NCBI RefSeq assembly: GCF_017874615.1
Contig: NZ_JAGIKV010000022.1
Location: 62,001-126,000, forward strand
Length of the DNA stretch: 64,000 nt
Direction of reading: 5' to 3'
Source: Paenibacillus xylanexedens
GTDB taxonomy: Bacteria; Bacillota; Bacilli; Paenibacillales; Paenibacillaceae
Translations under genes and position numbers: made by a program
Shown here: positions 52,550 through 60,785 of the stretch, in pieces
Position numbering within the stretch: the first letter of the stretch is position 1
Layout of the letters: each line of letters opens with the position of its first letter
The notes under the pieces: model-generated
What the model was told of the DNA's origin: nothing
What the model saw: the letters and a program-made list of their open reading frames with translations, nothing else
The model's database searches: none

Positions 52550-52909
52550 TCAGTCTGCAAGCTTCATCATCTGATATTCTGACAGTATGCCCAATGTCTG
52601 ACCGTGAATACTTCTGCAATATATTCGAATAACCAGATGATTCGGTGAAGAACTGTTGCTGATGACCCTAAGTTCATAAGGCTCGGATGACACATCCAGA
52701 TTATGAATGACCTGATTACCGCCCGCTCCCCCTGAATTTGACATTAGGTGAAAAAGGTGTCGGTACAGTTCTCCGTGCATACTGGTTCCACCAACAAATA
52801 CATCCGTCCCTTCCTCGCCGCCCACATAGGCCAACTCCACATCCATGTACTTGACGGGAACAAATGTCTGTAACAGATTCTCATGAATTTCAAGTAAATA
52901 TACCGCCAC
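52550..52909 (-). CDS. Hypothetical protein
   Basis: About 119 residues, mixed alpha/beta (VAVYLLEIHENLLQTFVPVKYMDVELAYVGG; ELRVISNSSSPNHLVIRIYC). No signal peptide or family recognised. The frame is open further upstream to 53164, but that would overlap the divergent glycosyltransferase gene; GTG 52909 has an ideal AAGGAGG eight bases upstream and is the best start. It ends at a clear terminator. It shares a ~190-bp divergent promoter region with the glycosyltransferase, so the two may be linked in function; nothing more can be said. Confidence 0.65.
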   Translation of the reverse strand: MAVYLLEIHENLLQTFVPVKYMDVELAYVGGEEGTDVFVGGTSMHGELYRHLFHLMSNSGGAGGNQVIHNLDVSSEPYELRVISNSSSPNHLVIRIYCRSIHGQTLGILSEYQMMKLAD

Positions 52910-53095
52910 TGTAGATCCCTCCTTCGGAGCACATGAACCTTCCTGTACATAGGATATGCTTCCTCTCGTCCATTGCCATTTGCATTCACCCATTTTCGAC
53001 CAATTACACGGAAATGCCCGACCTTCCGGTCCTCTTTTTTCATAGAATAAAAGGATAGAAGCTCGGCCGGTGCAGGCCGTGACAAGGAGGTCGCT

Positions 53096-54334
53096 ATGAA
53101 AGTTCTGCTCGTTACGTATTGGGAGCTTACACATATGGGAGGCATATGGACATATGTTAAACAACTGGCCGACAGGCTAATCGCACTTGGTGTAGAGGTT
53201 GATATCATGGGCACAAATGGTGCCAATAACGAAGTATATGTTCGTAATCTGAACCGCGCTTTCTCCAAGGATAAGGTGTGGCCCATGCTGCAAGCCAAAC
53301 TCAATCCGACTGATCTGCCACAATTCACTGCCGATCCTCTTCTCGCTTATTATGAACTGAATAGATATGCCTTCGAGATGGCGGCCGCTTATCTGGGGGT
53401 GGACCACTATGATGTTATTCATGCGCAAGATCCGGTAGCTGCCGTAGCCATAAAACGCATCTTGAACCGCAGTATCCCACTGGTTACAAGCTATCATGGC
53501 GCTCTTGCACGCGAAGCCTTTTACGATGCTCAAAATTCCAACCCACAGCTTACTCTCCCTTCATATTTGCAATCCAAGCGTGGACGTTATTTTCTCTCAT
53601 TGGAAGAACGAAGTGCAGCACAGTCCGAGCTCATTCTCGTGTCAAGCCACTGGATCAAGAGTACGCTTACAGAGCTTGCCGTTCCTGAATCAAAGTTCAG
53701 ACAGATTCCCTATGCTGTAGATCTGCCAGCCTACCGTGCCTCAGCAGCTGTGAAGTTCCGCCAGCGACCACCTGCGGGCAAGAAAGTCATTGCCTTTACC
53801 GGACGACTTGAATACATCAAGGGCGTTCATGTGTTAATCAAGGCCTTAGCCAGTCTGAAAAATAAACGTTCCGATTGGGTCTGCTGGATCGCAGGAGAGG
53901 GCAATCTAACCGATGAATTGCGAGCACAGGCCGCGTCAACGGGTATTGGAGCGGATGTTGTGTTCTGGGGCAAGTTGGACAATATTCCTTCCTTCCTGCG
54001 CCATGCAGACATATATGTCCAACCCAGTCTGCAGGACACCCAGCCGTTCTCCGTTACCGAAGCGCAACTGGCGGGTGTACCTGTTATCGTCAGTGGTACA
54101 GCCGGCATGCCCGAGATGGTTGAACCTGGACGTACGGGATGGGTTGTTCCTCCGCAGGATGTCGACTCGCTCCGTGAACTGTTGAATGCACTACTTGAGG
54201 ATGATGTTACCCGAAGAACAGTGGGTGCGGCGGCGAAAGCTTGGGCTGAACAACACCGTTCACTGGAAGTGATGGGATTGCGTACATTTCAAGTCTACCA
54301 AGAAGCCATCTACAGAGGAGGACATACGATATGA
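53096..54334 (+). CDS. Glycosyltransferase family 4 protein
   Basis: A 412-residue GT-B enzyme. MGGIWTYVKQLADRLIALG is the N-terminal glycine loop; VIAFTGRLEYIKGVHVLIKAL begins the donor domain; YVQPSLQDTQPFSVTEAQLAGVPVIVSGTAGMPEMVEPGRTGWVV holds the acidic E-x7-E-like donor site (here SVTEAQ, Glu with modified spacing). Retaining transferase with unknown donor and acceptor. GACAAGGAGG precedes ATG. Its stop overlaps the start of a 56-codon gene. Confidence 0.92.
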   Translation: MKVLLVTYWELTHMGGIWTYVKQLADRLIALGVEVDIMGTNGANNEVYVRNLNRAFSKDKVWPMLQAKLNPTDLPQFTADPLLAYYELNRYAFEMAAAYLGVDHYDVIHAQDPVAAVAIKRILNRSIPLVTSYHGALAREAFYDAQNSNPQLTLPSYLQSKRGRYFLSLEERSAAQSELILVSSHWIKSTLTELAVPESKFRQIPYAVDLPAYRASAAVKFRQRPPAGKKVIAFTGRLEYIKGVHVLIKALASLKNKRSDWVCWIAGEGNLTDELRAQAASTGIGADVVFWGKLDNIPSFLRHADIYVQPSLQDTQPFSVTEAQLAGVPVIVSGTAGMPEMVEPGRTGWVVPPQDVDSLRELLNALLEDDVTRRTVGAAAKAWAEQHRSLEVMGLRTFQVYQEAIYRGGHTI

Positions 54335-54501
54335 CGTTACTTGTACCGAGTGATCTATACAACCGCTGGTTTTCGACTCCAGTTTCCACACCTCACATCA
54401 ACGTGGATTACGCTGTAATGAATGAATTGATGAAGAAGCTGCCTAAAGGATATGTATTTCCCGATCCTGCATCCATGGCGATCATGAATTCAAAAGATTA
54501 A
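54331..54501 (+). CDS. Small 56-residue protein coupled to the glycosyltransferase
   Basis: The ATG overlaps the transferase stop (ATGA-type) and GAGGAGG lies nine bases upstream, so it is very likely translated. The sequence starts MTLLVPSDLYNRWFSTPVST and contains a helix YAVMNELMKKLPKGY; no cysteine, no membrane segment, no family I recognise. A plus-strand terminator follows 50 bp later, placing both genes in one unit. It may be a partner or regulator of the transferase. Confidence 0.65.
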   Translation: MTLLVPSDLYNRWFSTPVSTPHINVDYAVMNELMKKLPKGYVFPDPASMAIMNSKD

Positions 54502-54549
54502 GTCGTCCAATGACATACCGTCTTCATATAATATGCCGAAATATCAAAC

Positions 54550-54597
54550 AAGGGGTGTCCCATCTGTCATATGAATGACTGAGGACACCCCTTTCTC
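54550..54597 (+). terminator. Terminator after the glycosyltransferase unit
   Basis: AAGGGGTGTCC and GGACACCCCTT flank a 22-base loop that can fold further; then TCTC. On the minus strand it lies just after the GNAT gene, so probably shared. Confidence 0.75.
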
Positions 54598-54645
54598 GCT
54601 TCATATGTGTTCTAACGGACCGAGAACACGCTATTACAGATCTCT

Positions 54646-55176
54646 CTAATCTGTCGCCAACTTGGAATACATACTCAGATCACTGAACGTTTCGCCTACC
54701 CTCTCGTATGCTCTGAGAGTGCCTTCATATGTGAAATTGAGCTTTTGTAATAGCTTGATAGAATTCACATTACTGGGGTCAACCTTTGCTTCCATTCGAT
54801 TCAGCTTCATAGTTGAGAATGCATGAGCTAACAAAGAAGAGATCGCTTCCGTAGCATATCCTTTCCCCCAGTGTGATCTGGCAATGTCATACCCAATTTC
54901 TGCTTTAAGATTGTCAAAATCCAGTGAATTATAACCACAGGAACCTATGATTTCGTTGGACTCTTGCGCAAAGATAGAGAACCGAATGGCCTTGTTTTCC
55001 TGAGAAAGATCATTCAGAAGATTAATCATGGCTATAGCTTGATTTTCATCTGTAAAATGAGTGATATTCATAAATCTAGTCACATCCGGATCAGACCAAA
55101 CCTTAAACAAGCTGGCCGCATCCGATACGTTCATTTTTCGCAAATATAACCGTTCTGTGTGTAACTCTGTAATCAA
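54646..55176 (-). CDS. GNAT family N-acetyltransferase (RimJ/RimL-like)
   Basis: 176 residues. ITELHTERLYLRKMNVSDAASLFKVWSDPDVTRFM is the usual RimJ/RimL N-terminus, IIGSCGYNSLD and AEIGYDIARSHWGKGYATEAISSLLAHAF contain the acetyl-CoA pyrophosphate loop (x-x-W-G-K-G-Y), and NRMEAKVDPSNVNSIKLLQKLNFTYEGTLR is the C-terminal signature. Acetylates an amino group of a protein N-terminus or small molecule. The ORF's first ATG (55191) lies within the sequence ATGGAGGT, which is itself the ribosome site; the true start is most likely the TTG at 55176, eight bases beyond GGAGG. Confidence 0.92.
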   Translation of the reverse strand: MITELHTERLYLRKMNVSDAASLFKVWSDPDVTRFMNITHFTDENQAIAMINLLNDLSQENKAIRFSIFAQESNEIIGSCGYNSLDFDNLKAEIGYDIARSHWGKGYATEAISSLLAHAFSTMKLNRMEAKVDPSNVNSIKLLQKLNFTYEGTLRAYERVGETFSDLSMYSKLATD

Positions 55177-55211
55177 TACTCTTACCTCCATTAGTTTATT
55201 AATAGTTGGGT

Positions 55212-55367
55212 TTAAGATATTGATATCTGCGCATAGTCCAGTCCCTTCCGTGTATGAATCATTTCATTATACAGAGACTTCAGCAATCGTTCACCCTTTC
55301 TGTCCACGTATCTGTCCATAGAGCAAAAAAAGAGCTTACCACTTATAACACTTAAAAAGTGCTTCAT
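55212..55367 (-). CDS. Possible small protein, faintly Spo0E-like
   Basis: 51 codons from an ATG with AGGAG nine bases upstream. The C-terminal LLKSLYNEMIHTRKGLDYAQIS has a spacing reminiscent of Spo0E-type phosphatase helices, but it stops before the S-Q-x-L-D signature. It may be a degraded gene or a chance frame. Confidence 0.22.
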   Translation of the reverse strand: MKHFLSVISGKLFFCSMDRYVDRKGERLLKSLYNEMIHTRKGLDYAQISIS

Positions 55368-55426
55368 AAGGGTGCTCTCCTGTCCATTTAACATCTATTC
55401 CATTCAGCCATCATTGCCAAATCCAT

Positions 55427-56143
55427 CTACTTCCAATACCCGCCAACCTGAAGCAAATTGAGTAAAATAGGTCTATGCTTCTCTTGAACTTTTTCCATCT
55501 CGGCAACCAGTGCCTTGAAGTGACGTTTGGTTCCCATTGACTCATGCAATCGGTAACACATCAGAGGTTCATTGTAGTAGAACAGCTCATACATTGGAAA
55601 CAGCCTCATCCACATCTCATAGTCATGGGTGTAGCGAAAATCAGTGTCGAACAGTCCGAACCGCTCAAATGCTTCCATCTCTAACATGACAGTACAGCCG
55701 TTGATCGGACAACCTTCCAGCAGTACCTGCAACATCTCCAGACGACTTCCCACTTCCGGATGCACCGTATCCAACCATTCACTCTTCTCATTCACATAAT
55801 GGTAGGCACCATGACAGAATGAAGCCTTGACCTCTCGCATAAACTTCAGTTGTTTCTCCACCCGATCCAGTAGCATCACATCATCCGAGCTAAGCCAGAC
55901 AAAGTAATCCCCTGTTGCCTGCTTGATGCCCTCATTTAATGCCGTCGCGGTTCCACCGTTTTCTTTGCGAATATAGTGGATGGAACCCATGAATGGCTGT
56001 AGCCGCTCCACGTGCTCGGTTGACCCATCATCCACCACGATGACTTCGATATGCGGATACGTCTGGTGAATGGCACTGTGAACAGCCTGCTCGATATAAG
56101 CACAATTGTAAAAAGGAATGACGATTGATACTTTTGGCTCCAT
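55427..56143 (-). CDS. Glycosyltransferase family 2 protein
   Basis: 238 residues, GT-A fold: VSIVIPFYNCAYIEQAVHSAIHQTYPHIEVIVVDDGSTEHV (nucleotide-binding start), WLSSDDVMLLDRVEKQL (the DxD-like SSDD metal site) and YTHDYEMWMRLF with the catalytic acid region. AGGAGGGG precedes ATG. It is a paralogue of the next upstream gene, with clear identity throughout. Last gene of the glycan operon. Confidence 0.93.
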   Translation of the reverse strand: MEPKVSIVIPFYNCAYIEQAVHSAIHQTYPHIEVIVVDDGSTEHVERLQPFMGSIHYIRKENGGTATALNEGIKQATGDYFVWLSSDDVMLLDRVEKQLKFMREVKASFCHGAYHYVNEKSEWLDTVHPEVGSRLEMLQVLLEGCPINGCTVMLEMEAFERFGLFDTDFRYTHDYEMWMRLFPMYELFYYNEPLMCYRLHESMGTKRHFKALVAEMEKVQEKHRPILLNLLQVGGYWK

Positions 56144-56240
56144 TCGGGCCTTCCCCTCCTCTTACTGTCTTAGGGTAAAATTCTGCGCAAAGAGGGCGTT
56201 AATCAGCCATCTTTTGGCTTTCTTAACTGCCCTCCCTACG

Positions 56241-56957
56241 CTACCCGCCAAGCGTCGCTATTCGCTGCAACAGCGGTTCCCGATATCTGGACCATACCAT
56301 GGATGCCTCTCTGCCGATGACATCCGCATGACGTACCGATCCCATTCCACCATGCCACCGATAGGCAGTAAGCGGTTCATTCAGGTATGGGAACCGATGA
56401 CCGTTCAGTACAATACGCATCCAGAGATCCAGATCATGGGTGTAGGGAAGAAGTTCATCGAACAGCCCCACTCCGCTAAAGAGATCCTTGCGGATCATGA
56501 CCGTGCAGCCATTCACCGGATTGCCGTTAACAAGCCGTCGTAGTAAATCCATATCCGACATCGGTTCAGGCCCACCATGCATTCTGGTAACTGCCGAATG
56601 CTCGTTGATATAGTGAAAGTTGGTATGTGAGACGAGCACATTCTCACGCTGCATAAACTCTAGCTGATAACGGATTTTATCCGGGTACAGATAATCATCC
56701 GAACTGAGCCAGGCTACATAATCACCAGAGGCATGGCGGATGCCATGATTAAGTGCCGAAGCCGTCCCGCCATTGCTTTTGCCAAGCACATGAATATAAG
56801 GAAGATAGGGTTGAAGCAACTCTGCATGCCGGGTTGAACCGTCATTCACAACAACGATTTCCACATCGGGATACGTCTGGTTCAACGCACTCTGAATCGC
56901 CTGAGGCACATAAGGGCAGTTATAGAATGGAATGACAATGGATACTCTCGGATTCAA
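56241..56957 (-). CDS. Glycosyltransferase family 2 protein
   Basis: 238 residues, same length and layout as the downstream paralogue: VSIVIPFYNCPYVPQAIQSALNQTYPDVEIVVVNDGSTRHA, WLSSDDYLYPDKIRYQLEFM, NGNPVNGCTVMI and YTHDLDLWMRIVLNG. A tandem duplication with divergence, so the two probably add different sugars or act in sequence. Start is TTG, seven bases after GGGAGG, overlapping the end of the SDR gene by four bases. Confidence 0.93.
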   Translation of the reverse strand: MNPRVSIVIPFYNCPYVPQAIQSALNQTYPDVEIVVVNDGSTRHAELLQPYLPYIHVLGKSNGGTASALNHGIRHASGDYVAWLSSDDYLYPDKIRYQLEFMQRENVLVSHTNFHYINEHSAVTRMHGGPEPMSDMDLLRRLVNGNPVNGCTVMIRKDLFSGVGLFDELLPYTHDLDLWMRIVLNGHRFPYLNEPLTAYRWHGGMGSVRHADVIGREASMVWSRYREPLLQRIATLGG

Positions 56958-57895
56958 CTTGTCGTCCTCCCTTGCTGGACACGAACATCACTCAGGATAT
57001 CCTGAAGCGATGTGGCAAATGGAATCATCGGCTGCCAACCAAGCTTGCGCAACAGTGATAATTCCTCCTGTTTCCCCGAACCATCCGGACCAGAAGATGC
57101 CCCATCCCAGCGAACAGGAACTTCCGCTTCTGTCATGGACAACAGCAGATCTGCAATTTCACCAAGACTGTGCTCGACTCCAGACACCACCGGGTATACT
57201 GTACCGCTGGACCCGTGTACCAGGAGGGTCGCATACGCTCTGACGGCATCCCGCACATCCAGAAAGTCACGGGTATTATCCCGTCCGGACAGACGGAATG
57301 CCTCGGTTTTGCCCGCCTGCTCACAGGCAACAACATGGCGTGCAAGCAGTGAACAGATGCCTGTGGAAGGACCCGCACCAATCAGATTGCCTGGCTCCGC
57401 CAGCATGATCTGTTGTCCGAAGAGCGACATCCACGACAAGGACACCATCTCTTCCAGCGCTTTACTGAGGCTGTATGGATGCGGTGGCTGGGGAATCCGG
57501 CCAGGTTCCGGCGTATATTTTAACCTCGATCCTACAATAACGGTTCGTGCTGTCGGACAATTGCGAAGCGCATCCAGCAGATACAGCACGGCCATCACAT
57601 TGGTCTCTAGGACCAGTAGCGGATCAGACCACGAATCAGGCACGGAATTTTTGCCAGCGAGATGCAGCACATAGTCGGGCTGCACCTCGCCGATCAGATG
57701 ACGTACTTGCTGTTTATCGTTCAGATCACAGACATGGACTTGTGCACCTTTACCGAATGAATACACATCCGGCCTCCGGACTACCGCTGCAACCACTGCA
57801 CCCGCTTCCCGAAAATAAGATACGGCATGTCGCCCGGTAAAACCGGAGGCGCCTGTAATCAGTACTTTCTTGCCTCTCAGCTCTGCTCCATCCAT
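56954..57895 (-). CDS. NAD-dependent epimerase/dehydratase (SDR)
   Basis: 313 residues, extended SDR: KKVLITGASGFTGRHAVSYF (NAD-binding GxxGxxG), DYVLHLAGKNSVPDSW, VIVGSRLKYTPEPG, and HPYSLSKALEE with the catalytic Tyr-x-x-x-Lys; REFLDVRD-type NTRDFLDVRDAVRAYA follows. It resembles GDP-mannose/GDP-4-keto-6-deoxymannose processing SDRs, but the substrate is uncertain. It starts inside the end of the reductase gene with AAGGAG eight bases ahead. Part of the glycan operon, probably making a second nucleotide sugar. Confidence 0.88.
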   Translation of the reverse strand: MDGAELRGKKVLITGASGFTGRHAVSYFREAGAVVAAVVRRPDVYSFGKGAQVHVCDLNDKQQVRHLIGEVQPDYVLHLAGKNSVPDSWSDPLLVLETNVMAVLYLLDALRNCPTARTVIVGSRLKYTPEPGRIPQPPHPYSLSKALEEMVSLSWMSLFGQQIMLAEPGNLIGAGPSTGICSLLARHVVACEQAGKTEAFRLSGRDNTRDFLDVRDAVRAYATLLVHGSSGTVYPVVSGVEHSLGEIADLLLSMTEAEVPVRWDGASSGPDGSGKQEELSLLRKLGWQPMIPFATSLQDILSDVRVQQGRTTS

Positions 57896-58704
57896 AATGC
57901 CAACTCCTTCAGCATTGTAGAATAATCCGGCAGGTCTGTCTTCACATCCTCGCGAGTGGACACCAGCGTACGGTCCTGCACTACACTGTCATCACGCACA
58001 ATCGTCACATCCTGCTTATCCCAGGTCTGCTTGAACAATACAAGCAGGTCATGCTTGCTGACAGGTGCCGGATGAGCTAAGTGGATCAGACCACTAACCG
58101 ATGAGGCCAGGTAATGGTCTACCCATTTGGCCAGCTCAAGTGTGGTCACACCGTTCCAAAATACGCGGGTATACCCCCCGACTTCACCTGTGCTGGACAT
58201 AAACCATTGCATCAGACCAATGCCGCCCTGGCGAATCTCGGGTCCAATGATGGACGTACGGATCGTCAGATGACCTTCATCCTGAACTTCGCCAAGTGCT
58301 TTGGTGATGGCGTAAGCTGAAGTCCCATCCGTAACATCATCTTCCCGATATGCTCCCCGTTCTCCACTGAACACACAGTCCGTGCTGATATGAATCAGGC
58401 GTGCACCAATCGTATCTGCAACCCGCCGCAGACGATGTGGCAGGAAACCGTTAATATGATATGCAGTAATTTTGTCCTCATCTGCGAAGTTGTTCAACAC
58501 ACCTACAGCATTAATAATCACATCCGGGTGCACAGCTTCTACCAATCGATCAACCATGAAGCTGTCGTTCACATCCAGGAGCAGACCATTGGGGTCCGTT
58601 ACATCCCGAGATGTGTAGAAGACGCTGTGTACACCTTGACGGCGGAAATAGTCGACCAAAATATGGCCGGCCATTCCGTTTCCACCAAGTATCAGCAGTT
58701 TCAT
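57877..58704 (-). CDS. dTDP-4-dehydrorhamnose-reductase-like SDR (RmlD/WbvR-like)
   Basis: 275 residues: LLILGGNGMAGHILVDYF (nucleotide-binding), NAVGVLNNFADED, ISTDCVFSGERGAYREDD and SAYAITKALGE (Tyr-x-x-x-Lys) are typical of RmlD-fold reductases. It lies between a WbjB/FnlA-like dehydratase and next to a WbjD/FnlC-like 2-epimerase. In the UDP-L-FucNAc route this position is held by a larger WbjC/FnlB/CapF protein with a cupin tail; this protein lacks such a tail, so a route to UDP-L-QuiNAc or UDP-L-RhaNAc (WbvR type) is possible. ATGA overlap with the upstream gene, GGAGG eight bases ahead. Confidence 0.88.
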   Translation of the reverse strand: MKLLILGGNGMAGHILVDYFRRQGVHSVFYTSRDVTDPNGLLLDVNDSFMVDRLVEAVHPDVIINAVGVLNNFADEDKITAYHINGFLPHRLRRVADTIGARLIHISTDCVFSGERGAYREDDVTDGTSAYAITKALGEVQDEGHLTIRTSIIGPEIRQGGIGLMQWFMSSTGEVGGYTRVFWNGVTTLELAKWVDHYLASSVSGLIHLAHPAPVSKHDLLVLFKQTWDKQDVTIVRDDSVVQDRTLVSTREDVKTDLPDYSTMLKELALWMEQS

Positions 58705-59687
58705 GACAAGAATCCTCCGCGTTTCAGAATTTCACGAATCTCCTCTTTGGTCATGAGTTGGTGTTCAGAACTGAAACTGTTAAAGGAGACCGGGGGACAA
58801 TTGGTATAATGTTCACGCAGACCCGGTATGCCCAGGGTAGGAAGAATAACCAGGTACTGCTCATCGTAAACAACGGTCGTCATGCTCTCGAATTCACTCA
58901 TCAATATTTCATGGATTTTCTCCCCTGGACGAATGCCACGTTCCACAATGCTCACATTCTCCACACCGGAATCCTCAATCAGTACTTCCGCGAGATCAAC
59001 GATTTTGCAGGTAGGCATCGTCATGACAAAGATCTCTCCGCCGACACTTTCCACCGAAGCTTTGAACAGCAAGGTAATTGCATCCTTCAGCGTAAGAAAG
59101 AATCGAGTCATACTCATATCCGTAATGGAGACCTGCCCTTTCTGGCGGATCTGATTCTTGAACAGATGTACCACACTTCCATTTGTTCCCAGTACATTTC
59201 CACCCCGTACCGTAACAAACTTGGTATCGCTGTGTAACAAGTTTGCATATACAATTAATTTCTCGCCGATCGCTTTTGTCATGCCATAGAAGTTGGACGG
59301 ATTGGCAGCCTTGTCAGTCGAGATATAGATTACTTTTTCCACCTTGTTCTCAATAGCGGCCTCAATTACGTTCTGTGTACCAATCACATTGGTTTTGAGT
59401 GCTTCGTACGGTTGGTCTTCACACACCGGAACATGCTTGAGCGCTGCCAGATGAAATACATAGTCCACATGCTGGCAAGCCGCCGTCAAAGCGTCCTTGT
59501 CACGAATATCTCCAATCCGGAAATGAAGACGTGGGTCTTCAAATTCACGACTCATACCCACTTGGCTGGACTCGTTCCGGGAATATACAATAATTTCTTT
59601 GGGCTGCTGGGGCAGCAGTTGAGCCACAAGTTCATAACCCCATGATCCCGTACCACCAGTCACGAGTATACGCTTATTTTCAAACAT
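58701..59687 (-). CDS. UDP-GlcNAc 4,6-dehydratase/epimerase (WbjB/CapE/FnlA family)
   Basis: 328 residues. KRILVTGGTGSWGYELVAQLL, EIIVYSRNESSQVGMSREF, HFRIGDIRDKDAL, FHLAALKHVPVCE, YISTDKAANPSNFYGMTKAIGEKL (the altered S-T-D-K-A and Y-G-x-x-K catalytic set of this family), VRGGNVLGTNGSVV and RGIRPGEKIHEILMSEFE. It removes water from UDP-GlcNAc and epimerises C5 (and C3) to give an L-sugar intermediate. Start ATG 59687 is 13 bases after GGAGGG and overlaps the epimerase end by 8 bp; the longer frame to 59732 is less likely. Confidence 0.92.
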   Translation of the reverse strand: MFENKRILVTGGTGSWGYELVAQLLPQQPKEIIVYSRNESSQVGMSREFEDPRLHFRIGDIRDKDALTAACQHVDYVFHLAALKHVPVCEDQPYEALKTNVIGTQNVIEAAIENKVEKVIYISTDKAANPSNFYGMTKAIGEKLIVYANLLHSDTKFVTVRGGNVLGTNGSVVHLFKNQIRQKGQVSITDMSMTRFFLTLKDAITLLFKASVESVGGEIFVMTMPTCKIVDLAEVLIEDSGVENVSIVERGIRPGEKIHEILMSEFESMTTVVYDEQYLVILPTLGIPGLREHYTNCPPVSFNSFSSEHQLMTKEEIREILKRGGFLS

Positions 59688-60771
59688 GCATTTTCCCTCC
59701 AAGCAGAAATTTAACCACTTTGCTGGATACATCTGTGGCTTTGTAACCTTGCGGGCAATCCCAATCGCTAGACATCGTTGTCATGACTTTCACGCAATCA
59801 GCGATGCGCGCGGCATCCAGACCGGAGACCACATTGCTGCCGCAATCCACCGTTTCCGGCCGCTCGGTAGTTCGACGCATCGTTACGGTCGGCACGCCCA
59901 TAATACAACACTCCTCCTGTACGGTACCGCTATCCGTAAGTGCACAGCGTGCATGGCGTTCAAGCATTACAAAGTCGAAGAATCCAAACGGCTCGTGAAA
60001 CTCCACCAGCGGGTTCATCTCCAGATGCAGATGCTCCGCAATCCGGATCGCTGTACGCGGATGAATACTGCAGATTACACGCAATCCGTGTTCTTCTGCG
60101 ACCTGGTTCAGTCCTTTCATAATCTCCAGCAAATGAGGGGCATGATCCACATTCTCGGCTCGATGGGCAGTAACCAAGAAGTATTGCCCGGACTTCAGCT
60201 TGAGCTTCTTGAGTATTTTGCTGGAACTTACTTGCGCGTCGTAGTGCTGCATGACTTCATAGATGGGATTGCCCGTTAGCACGATACGCCTGCTTGGTAC
60301 CCCTTCGCTGATCAAATGTTTCTTGCTCTGTTCCGTGTAAGGCATATTAACGGTGGAGATGGCATCAATAACCTTACGATTTTTCTCCTCAGGCACATCC
60401 AGGTCGAAGCAACGATTGCCTGCTTCCATATGAATAACAGGAACACCCATGCGCTCAGCCAATACGGCACATAATGCGCTATTGGTATCACCGAGCAGCA
60501 ACAATTTATCGGGTTTCTCCTGCAATATGAGATCTTCCATCTGCGTAAACATCGAGGATAACTGTCGTCCCAGAGAGGCCGCTTCATCCTGAAGAACGTA
60601 ATCCGGTGCGCGCAGGCCCATTTCCTTGAAAAAGAGACCGCTGAGACTTTCCGTGAAGTTCTGTCCCGTGTGCACCAGAATATGTTGGGACGCGTACTGG
60701 TCCAGCTTGGAGATGATCAGGCTGAGCCGTATGATCTCAGGTCTCGTACCCAGCACCGTCATGATCTTCAT
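59680..60771 (-). CDS. UDP-N-acetylglucosamine 2-epimerase family protein (WbjD/CapG/FnlC-like)
   Basis: About 363 residues, GT-B-like fold: IMTVLGTRPEIIRLSLIISKLD, VHTGQNFTESLSGLFFKEM, LLLGDTNSALCAVLAERMGVPVIHMEAGNRCFDLDVPEEKNRKVIDAIS and LTDSGTVQEECCIMGVPTVTMRRTTERPETV are the non-hydrolysing 2-epimerase hallmarks. In this context it inverts C2 of the UDP-amino-L-sugar made by the two following genes. ATG 60771 (GGCAGGG six bases ahead) is favoured; 60789, overlapping the upstream stop, is the alternative. Confidence 0.93.
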   Translation of the reverse strand: MKIMTVLGTRPEIIRLSLIISKLDQYASQHILVHTGQNFTESLSGLFFKEMGLRAPDYVLQDEAASLGRQLSSMFTQMEDLILQEKPDKLLLLGDTNSALCAVLAERMGVPVIHMEAGNRCFDLDVPEEKNRKVIDAISTVNMPYTEQSKKHLISEGVPSRRIVLTGNPIYEVMQHYDAQVSSSKILKKLKLKSGQYFLVTAHRAENVDHAPHLLEIMKGLNQVAEEHGLRVICSIHPRTAIRIAEHLHLEMNPLVEFHEPFGFFDFVMLERHARCALTDSGTVQEECCIMGVPTVTMRRTTERPETVDCGSNVVSGLDAARIADCVKVMTTMSSDWDCPQGYKATDVSSKVVKFLLGGKMHV

Positions 60772-60785
60772 CGTAATCCCTGCCT

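Noticed and set aside
52910..53164. Longer N-terminus of the 119-residue hypothetical protein
   Set aside because: It would overlap the divergent glycosyltransferase start and lacks a ribosome site, while GTG 52909 has an ideal one.
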